The notes under the pieces were generated by a model, which saw only the letters and a list, made by a program, of their open reading frames with translations, had not been told where the DNA came from and did no database searches. 64,000 bases of DNA, from assembly GCA_956465555.1 (NCBI GenBank), contig OY101122.1:2119001-2183000 (forward strand), in the 5' to 3' direction. This document shows positions 38,526-49,346 of the stretch, piece after piece (within the stretch, counting starts at the first letter, position 1; every line of letters starts with the position of its first letter). This stretch comes from Nitzschia sp. pyKryTriq1 (Eukaryota; Bacillariophyta; Bacillariophyceae; Bacillariales; Bacillariaceae). Made by a program: the position numbers and the translations under genes.

Positions 38526-39545
38526 TTAGGGCAGCTCCAAAGAGGAAGTACCGATGGCGTCGGCTGCTCTTGCTGCGGGGACGAAGCAGTTTTGTACAGC
38601 GACACCATTTCCATCGGAGTTGCATTGGCAAGTTTGCCCGGGAGGACCACCCACAGGGGAAACATTTGTCGCAGTGTGACCAATGTGCTGACAGAGAACA
38701 CCCTTGTCGGTTATCACTAGGCAGTAGGTGCAGGTAGTCGCAACGCCGTTGCACTTGCAAGGGTAGCCGTTGCCTTCAGTGTTGCACGACGACGGCGACG
38801 TGGCGTACTGTGCGCAGTAATCGGCGGTGCCAATGCACATGTAGAAATTCCATGAGTTGTCAGGGACGCATGCGTCGGCTGGAGGTGCAGCCACAGGAGC
38901 AGCTGTTACGAGAACAGGAGGTGCCGTTTGCGCTGGTAGAGGTACAGGAGCAGCTGTTTCCACCGGTGCGACAACAGGAGCAGCCGTTTCTCCAGGGATC
39001 AGAGCAGGAGGTAGTGTAATGTCGGGATTGAAAGTAGGTAGCGGTGGGAGTGTGATTCCCACATCAGGAAAGCTGAACGGGGCCTCGGTTGGGAAAAAGC
39101 AGTTTTGCTCGACTTGACCGTTTCCGATGTATGTGCAGCTGCAGCTTTCTTCAACATCATCGAGATTGATGAAGGTAGTGGAGCTTCCAGTCACTTGGCA
39201 AACAACGGAGTTGGCTGTTCGAACCTGGCAGTAGTTGCACTGCGTGTCAGGCAACTCGGTGCACGAGCAGGCGTAAGTCCCTGCGTCGTCATCACAAGTT
39301 CCCGTGAATCCTTGACAAGGGTCAGCGTCACCTCCACTGTCTCCCCCGCAAATAAAGACGTTGCCTGAGCTGGTGGTACACATGTTTGTCATTTGCAAAC
39401 GACGGTTGCGAAGATTTGGATGCTTTTGAATGACATCATTCTCAAACGACAAGAAACTTTCCCTCAACACCGCACCGGCGTTGTCCTGGCCAGTCACCAT
39501 GGCCAAGGAGAGGGAAAGAAGAACGCAAACGTTTTGAAAGATCAT
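38526..39545 (-). CDS. Secreted Cys-rich protein with short linker, copy 2
   Basis: 339 residues from the ATG at 39545 (MIFQNVCVLLSLSLAMVTG signal peptide); the frame extends upstream but similarity to copy 1 stops a few codons before. LRNRRLQ marks the same RxL-type processing site. The N-terminal module has CQGFTGTC, CSCTELPDTQCNYCQ and SCSCTYIGNG. The C-terminal module, from DACVPDNSWNFYMC to the end AADAIGTSSLELP, is nearly the same as in copy 1. The linker is shortened to about 50 residues with two decapeptide-like units, VAPVETAAPV. All Cys positions of the C-terminal module match copy 1, so they are probably disulfide-bonded. Function unknown, likely extracellular. Confidence 0.75.
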   Translation of the reverse strand: MIFQNVCVLLSLSLAMVTGQDNAGAVLRESFLSFENDVIQKHPNLRNRRLQMTNMCTTSSGNVFICGGDSGGDADPCQGFTGTCDDDAGTYACSCTELPDTQCNYCQVRTANSVVCQVTGSSTTFINLDDVEESCSCTYIGNGQVEQNCFFPTEAPFSFPDVGITLPPLPTFNPDITLPPALIPGETAAPVVAPVETAAPVPLPAQTAPPVLVTAAPVAAPPADACVPDNSWNFYMCIGTADYCAQYATSPSSCNTEGNGYPCKCNGVATTCTYCLVITDKGVLCQHIGHTATNVSPVGGPPGQTCQCNSDGNGVAVQNCFVPAARAADAIGTSSLELP

Positions 39546-42084
39546 CTTACCGAAGGTGTTAACAACAGACAGTCCGATACGAAGAGACGTCAACCAAAGG
39601 ATGTGTTTGGCGAAATTATGGGCTTTTTGGTTAAAAAAAAGACGATCCCGCAATGGATGGTGCTGCATTTTCTCTTCATTTCTGCCGCCAACGATCTTCG
39701 TCGACCGGCGAAGCCCAGGGCGCTGTTCTTGTGCAACTCCGACAAAAGTGATTATCTATGCCTTGCTTGACGACGACATCTCTTAACCAATCAAATGGTA
39801 CGGCGAAGACCAGTTGTGGCCATCCGTCCTATCTTTATACTGATAGTTGTACTACTGTTCTGAATTTTTATAAAACGTACGTAATCGTACAGTAAAAGGA
39901 ATGTATACCGCCGGATAAGGGAGGGTGAAGGCGCCACGTGGTGCGTGGGCTGACGTTGCGTTTTGCTTCCTTGACCAAGCCGACTGCAACAGCGAGCGCG
40001 CGATGGTGAATAATTTCAAAAAGCACCGGCCGGGCGAGCCTAAAAATTCAATGGGGTTGAAGCAAGGCGCACATCCATCGTTCCAACGCACGTGCATGGT
40101 TGGAAAACAACATACTGTAGCCTCCTTCGGCTCTACGAGTAGCGAGAGAGCCAGAGAGAGAGCAACATTCTATCTATTGTCTCTATTCGACAGCAGTCCC
40201 TATTCATATCACAGTATCTCATTGCTGTTTCTTGCCGACCACTTTCGTAATACAGCAGTGATACTCATCGAGCATGTTCAATCACCCGTCGTGTTCTTGT
40301 TGTGGTTGTGCGGGAGACTTTGCGGAATCGGCCGTGATGGTGATGCTTCTATTCTGCACCTTCAAAGAAGCGGAGGAGTTTTCGTATTCAGGTGGAAGTT
40401 CCTAGTATAAGGATTGGTTGCTCTACATACACACCGGTAGTAGATTGGGAGCAGCACAAGGAAACAACGACATCAATCGGCGCCGACGAGCTGCTGGTGT
40501 ATCTACTAAACAAAATATCAATGCCAACAGTTGAGTGGGTTTCAACACATCATAGTCATGCGGCAGTGGCGGGCGTGATTTTCCAGAGGGGGTGGGGTCT
40601 TGATGGATATGTTGTTATCCTGTGATCGCAGGGTCAAGTCCTACACGGAGTTGGCTTTGATTCTGTACTAAGGCAGGGTTCTCTTCTTCGACCTTTTGGG
40701 CGACGATGGTGGATCCAAAGTTGTCGAATCGTCCAGTGGCGACGCCTTCCAATGGCAGTGCACTTGAGCTTGGCTTGGACGGTAATATCCAAAAGCGTCT
40801 GTGATCGCAATCCCAAATCGAACAAAACCGGGTGCTATAGGAATCACCGACCTTGAGTTCGCACGAGACGCGGGTGGTCGTGGCATCCATAAAAGTGCAG
40901 GTGGCAGTAGAGGGAAGAGGAGTATCATCTTGATCAAAAAGACACATGCTGGTGGATTCGAATCTTGACAAAGCCCCCGCAGCCCGCCCAAAGGGTTGTT
41001 CTGGGGCATCATTGGTACTACTTTGTTGAGAGACCACCAACAATGAAGAGGCGACATGGCAAGTAGTGCTGGTCACCATGGGGCTACGAGTGGTGCTTGA
41101 AAAGTTTGGGTTATTGGTTGCAACGGATTGATGATACTAAAGCTGCAATGGACGATAATGGCGTTGAACCGATTTCGAATCTGCAACGGATGATGAGCAT
41201 GACGAGGAGTCGATTTCGAATCTACTAGTCCACCTCATCATGATCTCAGCCCAGCTTTCTGCTGGCACCACAATTCTTGTACCGATACAACTTTGCAATT
41301 TTGCAGCTTTGCTCAGCATTCTTTGTGTGGTGTGCATACAAGAAGAAGAATGGGTTCTTCGTCCCAAAGCTGTATAAGAACCAGCATACTAAAATAGTCT
41401 ACTACTAGTAGTCGTGCCTGCTCTCCTCCGATTATTGTTCATCTTCCAAGAAGGAGCGTCGTAGCAGCCTTCGCAGCCTGGTCCCCCCGAGGAAGTGTTT
41501 GTTGTTGATGCAAACGTACTTGTACTCTCGCTCATCTCCATCCATCATTATATTGATATGTTCTGTTCTTGTTTGGAGGGTAATCCAGCCAGTCCCCGTG
41601 ATTGAATGAATGTAGTCAGTCGTACCGATGACGTGTTGCTCTATTGAGCAGGCCCGCGCGGCCGGGCGTCTGAATGGTCCGTGGTCGTCTCGGTGCGAAA
41701 AATTGACCGCGATGATGACAGACATGATTGATGATGATGATTCGCGTTCCCCGTTTGCATGCATACATAATATGTTCAATGTTCACATGCGTTTGTTGCC
41801 GCGATTGGTATTCCAATCAACTCCTTATGTACTCTACGGTATCTAGGTACTACCGGTATACGTACATCTGTTACGCACGGGTAGAGAATTAGCGTTCTGG
41901 TAAAAGCCAAATGCATTCATATTACAGCAGTATATTATTATTCTCACTGATAATACTCTAATATCGTCCATCTGCTACGATCCTTGCTGGTCAAAGAGCG
42001 AGCGAGGGCTCCATTCGGGCCTCTTGAAAAAGAATCAATCATCATCTCCAACTCCTCTCTCTACTAGAGTAGTATTACGTGAAC
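39546..42084. other. Long spacer, one weak ORF
   Basis: 2.5 kb between the second secreted gene and the alpha/beta hydrolase. Only the minus-strand frame at 40615-41079 is worth listing. AGAGCGAGAGAGCC-like sequence occurs near 40140-40170, and a TAG/CTA-rich part follows from 41390. The last part before the hydrolase start holds its promoter. Confidence 0.45.
40615..41079 (-). CDS. Possible orphan protein, low support
   Basis: 154 codons with ordinary composition (no long homopolymer runs), Cys at several positions, and a start like a processed leader (MVTSTTCHVASSLLVVS). No family is recognised. An overlapping frame on the same strand (40668-41057) is almost as long, so the coding case is weak. 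It could be a decayed gene or chance. Confidence 0.25.
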   Translation of the reverse strand: MVTSTTCHVASSLLVVSQQSSTNDAPEQPFGRAAGALSRFESTSMCLFDQDDTPLPSTATCTFMDATTTRVSCELKVGDSYSTRFCSIWDCDHRRFWILPSKPSSSALPLEGVATGRFDNFGSTIVAQKVEEENPALVQNQSQLRVGLDPAITG

Positions 42085-43764
42085 ATGGGATTTCCTTCTT
42101 GGGTATCATCATCCTTATCATCCTCATCCTCATCATTCTCTCCGACAATCTCGTCTTCACAGGAAGACGGAGAATCATCGTCATCATCTTCATCCCGATT
42201 CGGAAAGGAGCAGGGGCAGCAGAAGAGTCTTCGTCGTCGTCGTCGCCAGCAGCCAGCTTCCTTCACCGTCACCCGGCATTACTACAAGCAAACACAACGC
42301 ACCGAGCAATCTCTCGATGTGTACGAGCCCGAGAATACTGCTAGCAATGATGGCACTGACACTGATACACCCACCAAGCCTACTATCGTCTTGGTCATGG
42401 GATCCGGTTGGTTGGGTCATGTGTGGTGGATCTACACGGGTACCAACTGGTGGAATGCCAGCGGACCAGCAACGATTGCTCGATTGGGATATCGATGTAT
42501 TTCGGTGCGACATTCCGGTGGCTTTTTTCAAGTACCCAATCCTCTTTCATCATCTTCGATCATTATGATCATCATTGCTGTCTTCTTTGCGATTGCCGTG
42601 GCCATTCTTTTCGGCCATGATAATGATGATGATGATAATAATAATGTCAATGTCAATGTCGATAATAAGGAGTACAACAACAGCAACCTTTACCAAGATG
42701 TGTTGATCATGGGCAGGATGTATATCATCTTTCCTTTATCGATACTTGCGTTTTGGAAATGGCTACACTCTCAATCAGTGGGAGCGGCACAGCTCGATGA
42801 TATGGTACAAGACGTGGCCGATGCCTTGCAGTTTATCCGATCCTCGGACATACTGTTGAAGAAAAAGAGTAGCAACGACAGCGACAGCAGCAACAGCAAC
42901 AGCAACAAGAAGCAAGAAAGAACAATCATTTTGGGTGGATATTCCTCCGGTGGTCATGTCGTGGCGACTCTCTTGTCGGACAAGAAATATCGTCCGCAAT
43001 TACTATCCTTGTTGCATCAACAACAACAACAACAACAGCAACAACAACACTCCGATAAGGACAACAACGATGATGACGAGGATGAGGATTGGATGATGAT
43101 TCAAGGCATCTTGTATCTATCAGCCGTCCTATCTTTGGATTCCTTCCTCATGAATTTTGTGACATGGAGCGTCTTTGGGAAGTGGGCCACACAAGTTCCC
43201 TCTCCTCATACCGAACGGGACGATGTAGACCCTCTACCACTTCCCACCACCACCACCACCACCACCACCAGCAACATGTATGAGGATCATGGTCCCTCCT
43301 TTTTTCTCCCTCATTTGATAGTCGGCTGTTATCATGAAACGTTTGGTGTGCCCGTTTTGGATGCTACCTTTTGTGCACAAGCCTATACGAATCGGTTACT
43401 CCAACGACAAAAACAACAACAACAACAACAACAACAAAATGATGATAATGATGATGATGATGATGATGATTCGGCCCGCTGTGTCTTGGTGGATTCGAAT
43501 CATTGGAGTGTCTTGAATAGTCGGGCATTGAGTTTGGCATTGGAAGAGCATTTGCCTTGGCTTGTATCTATATCATCACCATCATCCTTCTCATCTACTA
43601 CATATACTACCTCGAGACAAAGCGGCGACAAACAGCAAAAGCAGAAGCAACACCCCATGACGGCGGCCCGGCGGCCCGCCTTGGAGAGTACAGTATCCAT
43701 GAACAGCAGCAATAGTAGCGACAGTGGCATCAACATCATTGCCGAGGAGGAACAAGAAGAGTGA
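42085..43764 (+). CDS. Alpha/beta hydrolase, membrane-associated, BD-FAE/lipase-like
   Basis: 559 residues from the ATG at 42085. After a Ser-rich N-terminus comes TIVLVMGSGWLGHVWWIYTG, the oxyanion-side strand of esterases. The nucleophile elbow is GGYSSGG near 285 (Ser of GxSxG). The likely acid Asp is in VPVLDATF near 425 and the His in DSNHWSVL near 472. A hydrophobic segment near 158-178 and a second (LSILAFWKWL) near 220 make it membrane-bound or surface-attached. HETFGVPVLD and the arrangement resemble carboxylesterases and isoprenylcysteine methylesterase-like proteins. Substrate unknown. Gln, Asn, Asp and Thr runs (about 310-325, 385-395, 440-460) are probably loops. The first ATG is preceded by a GTG codon that is not used here. 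Confidence 0.75.
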   Translation: MGFPSWVSSSLSSSSSSFSPTISSSQEDGESSSSSSSRFGKEQGQQKSLRRRRRQQPASFTVTRHYYKQTQRTEQSLDVYEPENTASNDGTDTDTPTKPTIVLVMGSGWLGHVWWIYTGTNWWNASGPATIARLGYRCISVRHSGGFFQVPNPLSSSSIIMIIIAVFFAIAVAILFGHDNDDDDNNNVNVNVDNKEYNNSNLYQDVLIMGRMYIIFPLSILAFWKWLHSQSVGAAQLDDMVQDVADALQFIRSSDILLKKKSSNDSDSSNSNSNKKQERTIILGGYSSGGHVVATLLSDKKYRPQLLSLLHQQQQQQQQQQHSDKDNNDDDEDEDWMMIQGILYLSAVLSLDSFLMNFVTWSVFGKWATQVPSPHTERDDVDPLPLPTTTTTTTTSNMYEDHGPSFFLPHLIVGCYHETFGVPVLDATFCAQAYTNRLLQRQKQQQQQQQQNDDNDDDDDDDSARCVLVDSNHWSVLNSRALSLALEEHLPWLVSISSPSSFSSTTYTTSRQSGDKQQKQKQHPMTAARRPALESTVSMNSSNSSDSGINIIAEEEQEE

Positions 43765-44814
43765 ATCCAACTTCCTCTACTATAGTCTACCTCAAACTCT
43801 AGTTTTTGATGACTGGCGCACATTACAGATTGGAACATAAAAAGGCACCCAGTCTAGTAGAGATTCATTGCTCTCGACCGTCACGGTAGTAACTAAATTT
43901 GACACTGCACTTTTTCGCTGCTTTATAATATAGTGCAAACATAGTAGTAGTAGTCGTCGTCGTCGTCCGTAGCCGCCGGGAAATGCCGAGCGACTGACAG
44001 TCTACCACGATCCTCTGTAGTAGTAGCGGGAAGTAGTAGCTCGAGAAGATCATAATAGAGTGAGGTGCGTAAGGTCGCCATTCGACCATATTATGGTCGT
44101 CGCCGCTCTGTCTCTTTTGATCGAAGAAGTCAGCACACGCACAGACAGACAGAACTGGGGAGGGGAAAATCCTGCCCGGCTCGGACACACATACTCGTAC
44201 AACTTTGAACTTTGCCAGCAAACATCATAATGTCAGAACGTCCTGTCTGTATGATACAGATAGGTGACGCCGGTCGGCCCTTTGGAATAATTGATGGCAC
44301 ATCAATCTCACTATGGATATACGTAGATAGACATACAGCCTGGAGAGCCAAAATAATAATACAACATAAACACCACATGGAACTCCACATTGGCACGTGC
44401 CGACAATTTTCCGTTCATCTCGATGCCCCTCTCCGGGTGTTGTGTGTGTGTGTGGCGCGTGTTCGACAAACTAAAGAATACCTCGATGGTTAAAAACAAC
44501 AACACAAACGATGATACAAAACCGGAGAGGTGAAAGATGTGCATCTTTTCGTATCATACTGACAACCTTACATCCTCAACAACCATTGAATCTCTCTCCT
44601 CAACGCACGGCACACTATTTTCGAAGGGAGAACCAGCATCACACTGTACAAGGAACTTGTTTGGAGACGAGCGCATTTTTTGTTGAATATCATCTCTTGG
44701 CTCTCTCTCTCTCCCTCTCTCTCTCCCTACAGTACTCGTAGCTAGTCTCGGATACAAAAGATACCGAGTGTCCTTATCGTACCTCTTTCTCACCAACCTA
44801 TCCGAAGGCAAATC
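43765..44814. promoter_or_regulatory. Spacer upstream of TLDc gene 2
   Basis: 1.05 kb with a TAG/CTA part to about 43960, a (TG)n run near 44440-44455 and a CT-rich tract at about 44700-44727 within the likely 5' leader. A 93-codon frame at 44212 is possible but has no family and no supporting feature. Confidence 0.4.
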
Positions 44815-46293
44815 ATGGATGCCTCTTCGTCGTTCATATGTCATGGTGTGTATGGATTAGAAGACTTGTTGGGAGAAGATCACAACCTTAGCATCTTTGG
44901 TGGTGGAAGTGCAGTGAGTAATTGGTGCCATGCTGGCGCTCCGTTGACGAGTCCACAGCACAACAACGGTAGCAGCAATTCGAACTCTACTAATACCAAC
45001 GATGCGCACAATGCAGCCATCGAGAGGCACGCTTGCAAACTAGTCATGGGAGGAATCGAAATAGACAGTCTGTTCGATTGTCGACAAGAAGGCGAAGAAG
45101 GAGACGATGACGAGAGTGAAAATGATCAAGAAAATAACAGTGACAGTATCGTCTGTACATCGTCTCGGCGGTGCTCTACCAGTAGTATCTTTGATGAGGA
45201 TGCTAAACAGGAACGGCAAAGCTTTCGAATATTTTCTTCCGAAGCAGATGGTGACATGTCGACTACGATGGAAGCGGACGGAGGAGGGGATAACGATGAT
45301 CACGATCATCGGCAGGGTCCAATCGCCCCTTCTGGTAGCTTTTCTTTGCCTTTGCCTCAAGACTCGTCTCTCCCGGATGTCGTCCTGGGTGAAGACATTA
45401 TGGAAGAGCTACAAGAACACTTGCCGCTGTGCAAGCGCGGTGAGTCCTTTTGGTTGCAATACTCTCTCGTCAGAGATGGGGCCTCTCTCGATATACTTCT
45501 GGACAAGGTGCGGGACTCGGAACACACGATACTTGCCATTGAAACCTTGGAGGGCGAGATCTTTGGTGCGTTTTGTTCGCGACCTTGGAAACAATCCCAT
45601 GACTACTTTGGAAGTGGACAATCCTTTCTCTGGCGGGTTCAACAACAGCAAGAGCAACAAGAACCGTCAGACTCGTCTACTAGCCTGAACAACGAGCACG
45701 ACGACGAAAAAGAAAGTGATCCAGCCCAACAAGGAGTGGTTCAAGTCTTCAAGTTTGCCTTTTGCAATCAAAACGTACAACTATGTCAACCAGATCGCTT
45801 GATTGTGGGTGGTGGTGGAGGAGGGAACGCCAATAACCCTCCTCCCTCTCTGCCATGTCTCACGACGGTCGATTCGAGCAGCACCTCCTCCTCCGACGGT
45901 TCGATGATTCCACCCACATCCGTCGGCGCTTCCCATGGAGGAGTTGGCAGTACTAAAACTGCTCCTACTATGTCTACTGCGGAATGGGGATTTGGCTTGT
46001 GGCTCGAACACGATCTCCTTCGAGGTTCTTCGTCACCGTGCTTGACCTTTCAATCGCCTTCGCTTTCCCGCAGTCACGAGGACGGAAGTCTCTTTGAGAT
46101 ACGAAATCTCGAAGTCTGGTCCTTGACACCGTGCATATCTGTCGAACAAGCCTTGCACAATCAACGGCAACGTCGCCTCTTGTCGGGAGCCGCCCTCGTT
46201 CCTCATCATCGACCCATCCGGCATCACTTGCAAAATAGTAAAAAGGCGGCGGCCGCGGCCGCCGCGACTTCAAGACGGTCGCGCCATCTTTAG
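44815..46293 (+). CDS. TLDc-domain protein 2
   Basis: 492 residues. The first ~195 are acidic and low-complexity with Asp/Glu runs. The TLDc domain covers about 200-460: CKRGESFWLQYSLVRDGASLD, ETLEGEIFGAFCS, a DYFGSGQSFLWRV strand, VGGGGGGNA, WGFGLWLEHDLLRGSSSPCLTF and LEVWSLTPCISVEQAL. The core is better conserved than in the gene at 12701 (LWLEHDLLRGSSSPC is the textbook TLDc core). An insert of about 90 residues sits between the two halves of the domain. The domain suggests a role in oxidative-stress or V-ATPase regulation, by analogy. A terminal Ala run is seen. The start follows a CT-rich leader; the ATG lies in the context AATCATGG. Confidence 0.8.
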   Translation: MDASSSFICHGVYGLEDLLGEDHNLSIFGGGSAVSNWCHAGAPLTSPQHNNGSSNSNSTNTNDAHNAAIERHACKLVMGGIEIDSLFDCRQEGEEGDDDESENDQENNSDSIVCTSSRRCSTSSIFDEDAKQERQSFRIFSSEADGDMSTTMEADGGGDNDDHDHRQGPIAPSGSFSLPLPQDSSLPDVVLGEDIMEELQEHLPLCKRGESFWLQYSLVRDGASLDILLDKVRDSEHTILAIETLEGEIFGAFCSRPWKQSHDYFGSGQSFLWRVQQQQEQQEPSDSSTSLNNEHDDEKESDPAQQGVVQVFKFAFCNQNVQLCQPDRLIVGGGGGGNANNPPPSLPCLTTVDSSSTSSSDGSMIPPTSVGASHGGVGSTKTAPTMSTAEWGFGLWLEHDLLRGSSSPCLTFQSPSLSRSHEDGSLFEIRNLEVWSLTPCISVEQALHNQRQRRLLSGAALVPHHRPIRHHLQNSKKAAAAAAATSRRSRHL

Positions 46294-46438
46294 ACTCTCT
46301 TGAACTCTCACAAATAATAGAATTACTCTCCATGGTCGTAAAGAGGTCGGAGCTAGAGACTACAGATTGGAGTTATAATCCAGTAGACTTGATGGTTTCT
46401 GCTTCTTCTACCCATAAACTAGCATATATTATACTCTT

Positions 46439-49346
46439 TTAATCCTCTAGTTCCGGACACATTCGAGAAGTCTTGTATCCGTCTTCCTGATGAATAGCAA
46501 GAGGAAGTCCATGGTGGATACGATACTGGTTTTCAATCGAAACGCGGTGTGCGATATCCATCGAAGGAGTAGTAATATGTGAAGTACGGCTATTGTTCTT
46601 GTGAATTGTCGTCAGGGATCGAAAGTAGCTCCCCGGCGCACGGATACTCTTTGGATCCCAAGGAGCGGGAGTCAAGGCAACTTGACAGGCCTCAGCCAAG
46701 AGACCGACCGCCACGTCTTCCCACCACAGTCATGTTGTTATTCCTACTAGTTGTTGACATTTGTTGGACGGCACAGGCGAGAAATCGAGAGGAAAGGGCA
46801 TAGCCTCCTCCCGTCGCGTAGGTAGGAAAGCTTTCCGAGGGATATTCCTCAGGAGAAAGGTAAAATTTGGACCCAGTGTCGCGGACGGGCCCCGTATGTT
46901 CCATGGGCAATCCGAAGTAGTCGATATTAACAGTACCGGTACCGGTAATAGTTCGCTTTGCCATACCGGTATTGTTTTGGGGGGCAGCAGCAGCAGCAGC
47001 AGCAGGACGGCGGGCCAAATCGAGTTGGAGCTGGGTAATGTTGACATACATGTCATCGTCCGTCTTGAATGCATAAAAAAGTATTGGCGGTTCTTCTTGC
47101 GACGTCTCGTCGTGAACACTACTTTTTCTTCTTGGAGCAGCCAATGAGAATAGTGTATTGGCAAAATGAAGGAATGCCATTGTTTTTGGAGTCAATCCTG
47201 TCTTGTAATGTTCCTCGACATCGACCCAGATCAAATCTTGATAGTAGTCAAATTCGTCTTGCACGACCGATTGATTGCGTCCCGCCACAATAAAGTAGGC
47301 TCGCCAGGGTAACGCCGCCCATGTCAGTCGAAGGGCTTGTCGTTGGGCAAAGTTGGTATTCGCACTGCAAATACCCACCAGTAGCTGGATCGCGTCTGCA
47401 GCAGTATTGCCAGTATCAGTGTCAGCATCAGTAGTAACAGCAGCAGGATGCATGGCGTCTTGTACGAGATGTGGGACGATGGCACGATACGTGTAGTTTG
47501 TACCGGCTACGGATACCATAAACGTAGTAGCGGACGATGCTGATGCTGATGATGCTGATGATGCTGGGGTGATGGCGACCTTGTCGTTATCGCCCATCAA
47601 GGGTTCTTTATCGAGACCGAGATTTGTGGTCCATGGCGTGGAGAGGAGGGAGCGCTCAAAGTGTTGGATCGAAGAGATATCAATATTGTCTTGGTCGCTC
47701 AGGGGTATCATGTTGCAGCTCGTACTACTACTACTAGTAGCAGTAGCAGTAGCAGTAGACGACGACGCTTGTTCAAAGGAGAATATGGGAGGCTTCCAGT
47801 GATGAAAGCAGCCTATTCGGTGCTCCGAATCAAAGTTGAGGCAATACAAGTTCAAGTCTTTCTTGGTAAAAAGGCTTGGCGTGGCCAGGGCGCAATCCAA
47901 TGACCACAGGAGGCTAGATGAGGCTACTTCTTCCAAGAACGCTTGAATTCGATCTAGCCGACTGATTCGCCATACCATGGCATGCAAGCCTCCTTGAGGT
48001 ACTACGAGGGCATTATTATTGTTTGTATGGTTCGTAGATTGTTGTGGTTGATAGATTTGCACAAAATCTCTTCGATTCTCTTGTGACACTAATGTAGTAT
48101 TTCCAGCATTGCCAGGATCAAAACAATCGATTCGGGCAATGTCAAAATCGTCTGGCAACCACTTGAGGGCTCGTTCCAATCGTCCCAAGGTTTGATGAAA
48201 GACTTTGAAATCATCTTGCAAGATCAAAACTAAACCATTTTGTTCTTCCAGGTCAAATCTCTTCTTGTTTTTGTTCTTCTTCTTGTTGTTTTTGGCGGCG
48301 GCGGCGGTCGCATTGCTGTTTGGTTGTAGTTGTAGTTGTAGTTGTTCTTGACGAATTTTCTCGACAACTTGAAGATAGATCCGAGGCCAATCATCGCCAC
48401 CTCGCCCAGCACCACCACCGCTACCGCTACCACCACCACCACCGCTACCGTTGGATGATGATGATGATGGGGGTTGTATTATTGGCGGTAGTATGATCGG
48501 AATGGCTTGATGGGGCAATTTGGATTGTTGAGAAAGCCAGTGTTCCATATAGGCTGTCCGAGCCACATCCCCGGAAGAAAGGTAGTAGAGCTTTTGGAGG
48601 GACCGTCGAATGGGTTGATGCACTTTTTGTGCTCGTACTACTGCCGTGATTTTTGCTGAACGAGGAGGCGGCGGCAGTGGCGGCGGCGGCGTTTCATCTT
48701 CTTTGTTCCGCACTGGTGGATTATCTGGTTGGGGGAGGAGAGCCGCCTTTGCATGGTGTGCACCTTTCGTGGAGGATGATTGACTCATGGACGAACGTGC
48801 AGTGGTGGTGGTGGTGGTGCTGCTGCTACTGCTACTGCTGCTAGCGCCCACCGAGGAGGAGAAGGAAGAAGAAGAAGAAGAAGAACCATCACGATCAACC
48901 TCCCTCACCACCACGACCCGTGGTTGATCATAAAAAAATCCTTCTTCTTGTGCTGGACCACCTTGTTGGTGCTGAGGCGGAGGAGGATAGTAGTAGTACG
49001 GAGATGATATCACCCATAGCATCATGCGGTTATGCAATTGAAAGACAGTGGAAACGAATAATAATAGTATCACGGCCAGTAGAAACCACCAAAACAATGT
49101 CCCTCGTTTATTGTTTCCATCGGCGCGGCGGCCGCGAGACGAAGACGACGACGACGACGACGACGACGAATAATAATAGTAGTAATAGTAATCTTCGGGT
49201 CGTCGTTCTCCTCCTCCTCCTCGTCTCATCATCGTCGTCGCCGTCGCCGTCGCCTTCCTCGTCCTCATCTTCATTAGCATTTCAGCAGGTGGGGTGCTGG
49301 TGCGTGACATCTTCTCTTCTCCGGTACTATCGCATGCAGTCGTCAT
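46439..49346 (-). CDS. Golgi-type two-domain glycosyltransferase (GT25-like + GT31), apparent frameshift near the 3' end
   Basis: About 970 residues across the break. A type II anchor (TLFWWFLLAVILLLFVSTVF, about 83-102) is followed by a low-complexity stem. The first domain, about 330-520, looks GT25-like: GLVLILQDDFKV, then DIARIDCFDPG and ALVVPQGGLHAMVW. The second, from about 640, is GT31-like: QALRLTW, TDDDMYVN near 765 (metal-binding DxD) and YPTYATGGGYALSS. The closing GT31 motif, EDV-x-VG, appears in another frame at 46720-46706. It continues as WEDVAVGLLAEACQV to a stop at 46439. One base seems to be missing or extra near 46720. This is a sequencing error or a recent inactivation. 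Members transfer sugars in the Golgi lumen. Confidence 0.7.

Noticed and set aside
40668-41057. Overlapping 129-codon frame on the minus strand
   Set aside because: It competes with the slightly longer frame at 40615-41079; neither has a family and this one has poorer composition.
44212-44493. 93-codon frame upstream of TLDc gene 2
   Set aside because: No family, ends in a TG-repeat-coded part, and falls in the likely leader or promoter. Not excluded, but unsupported.
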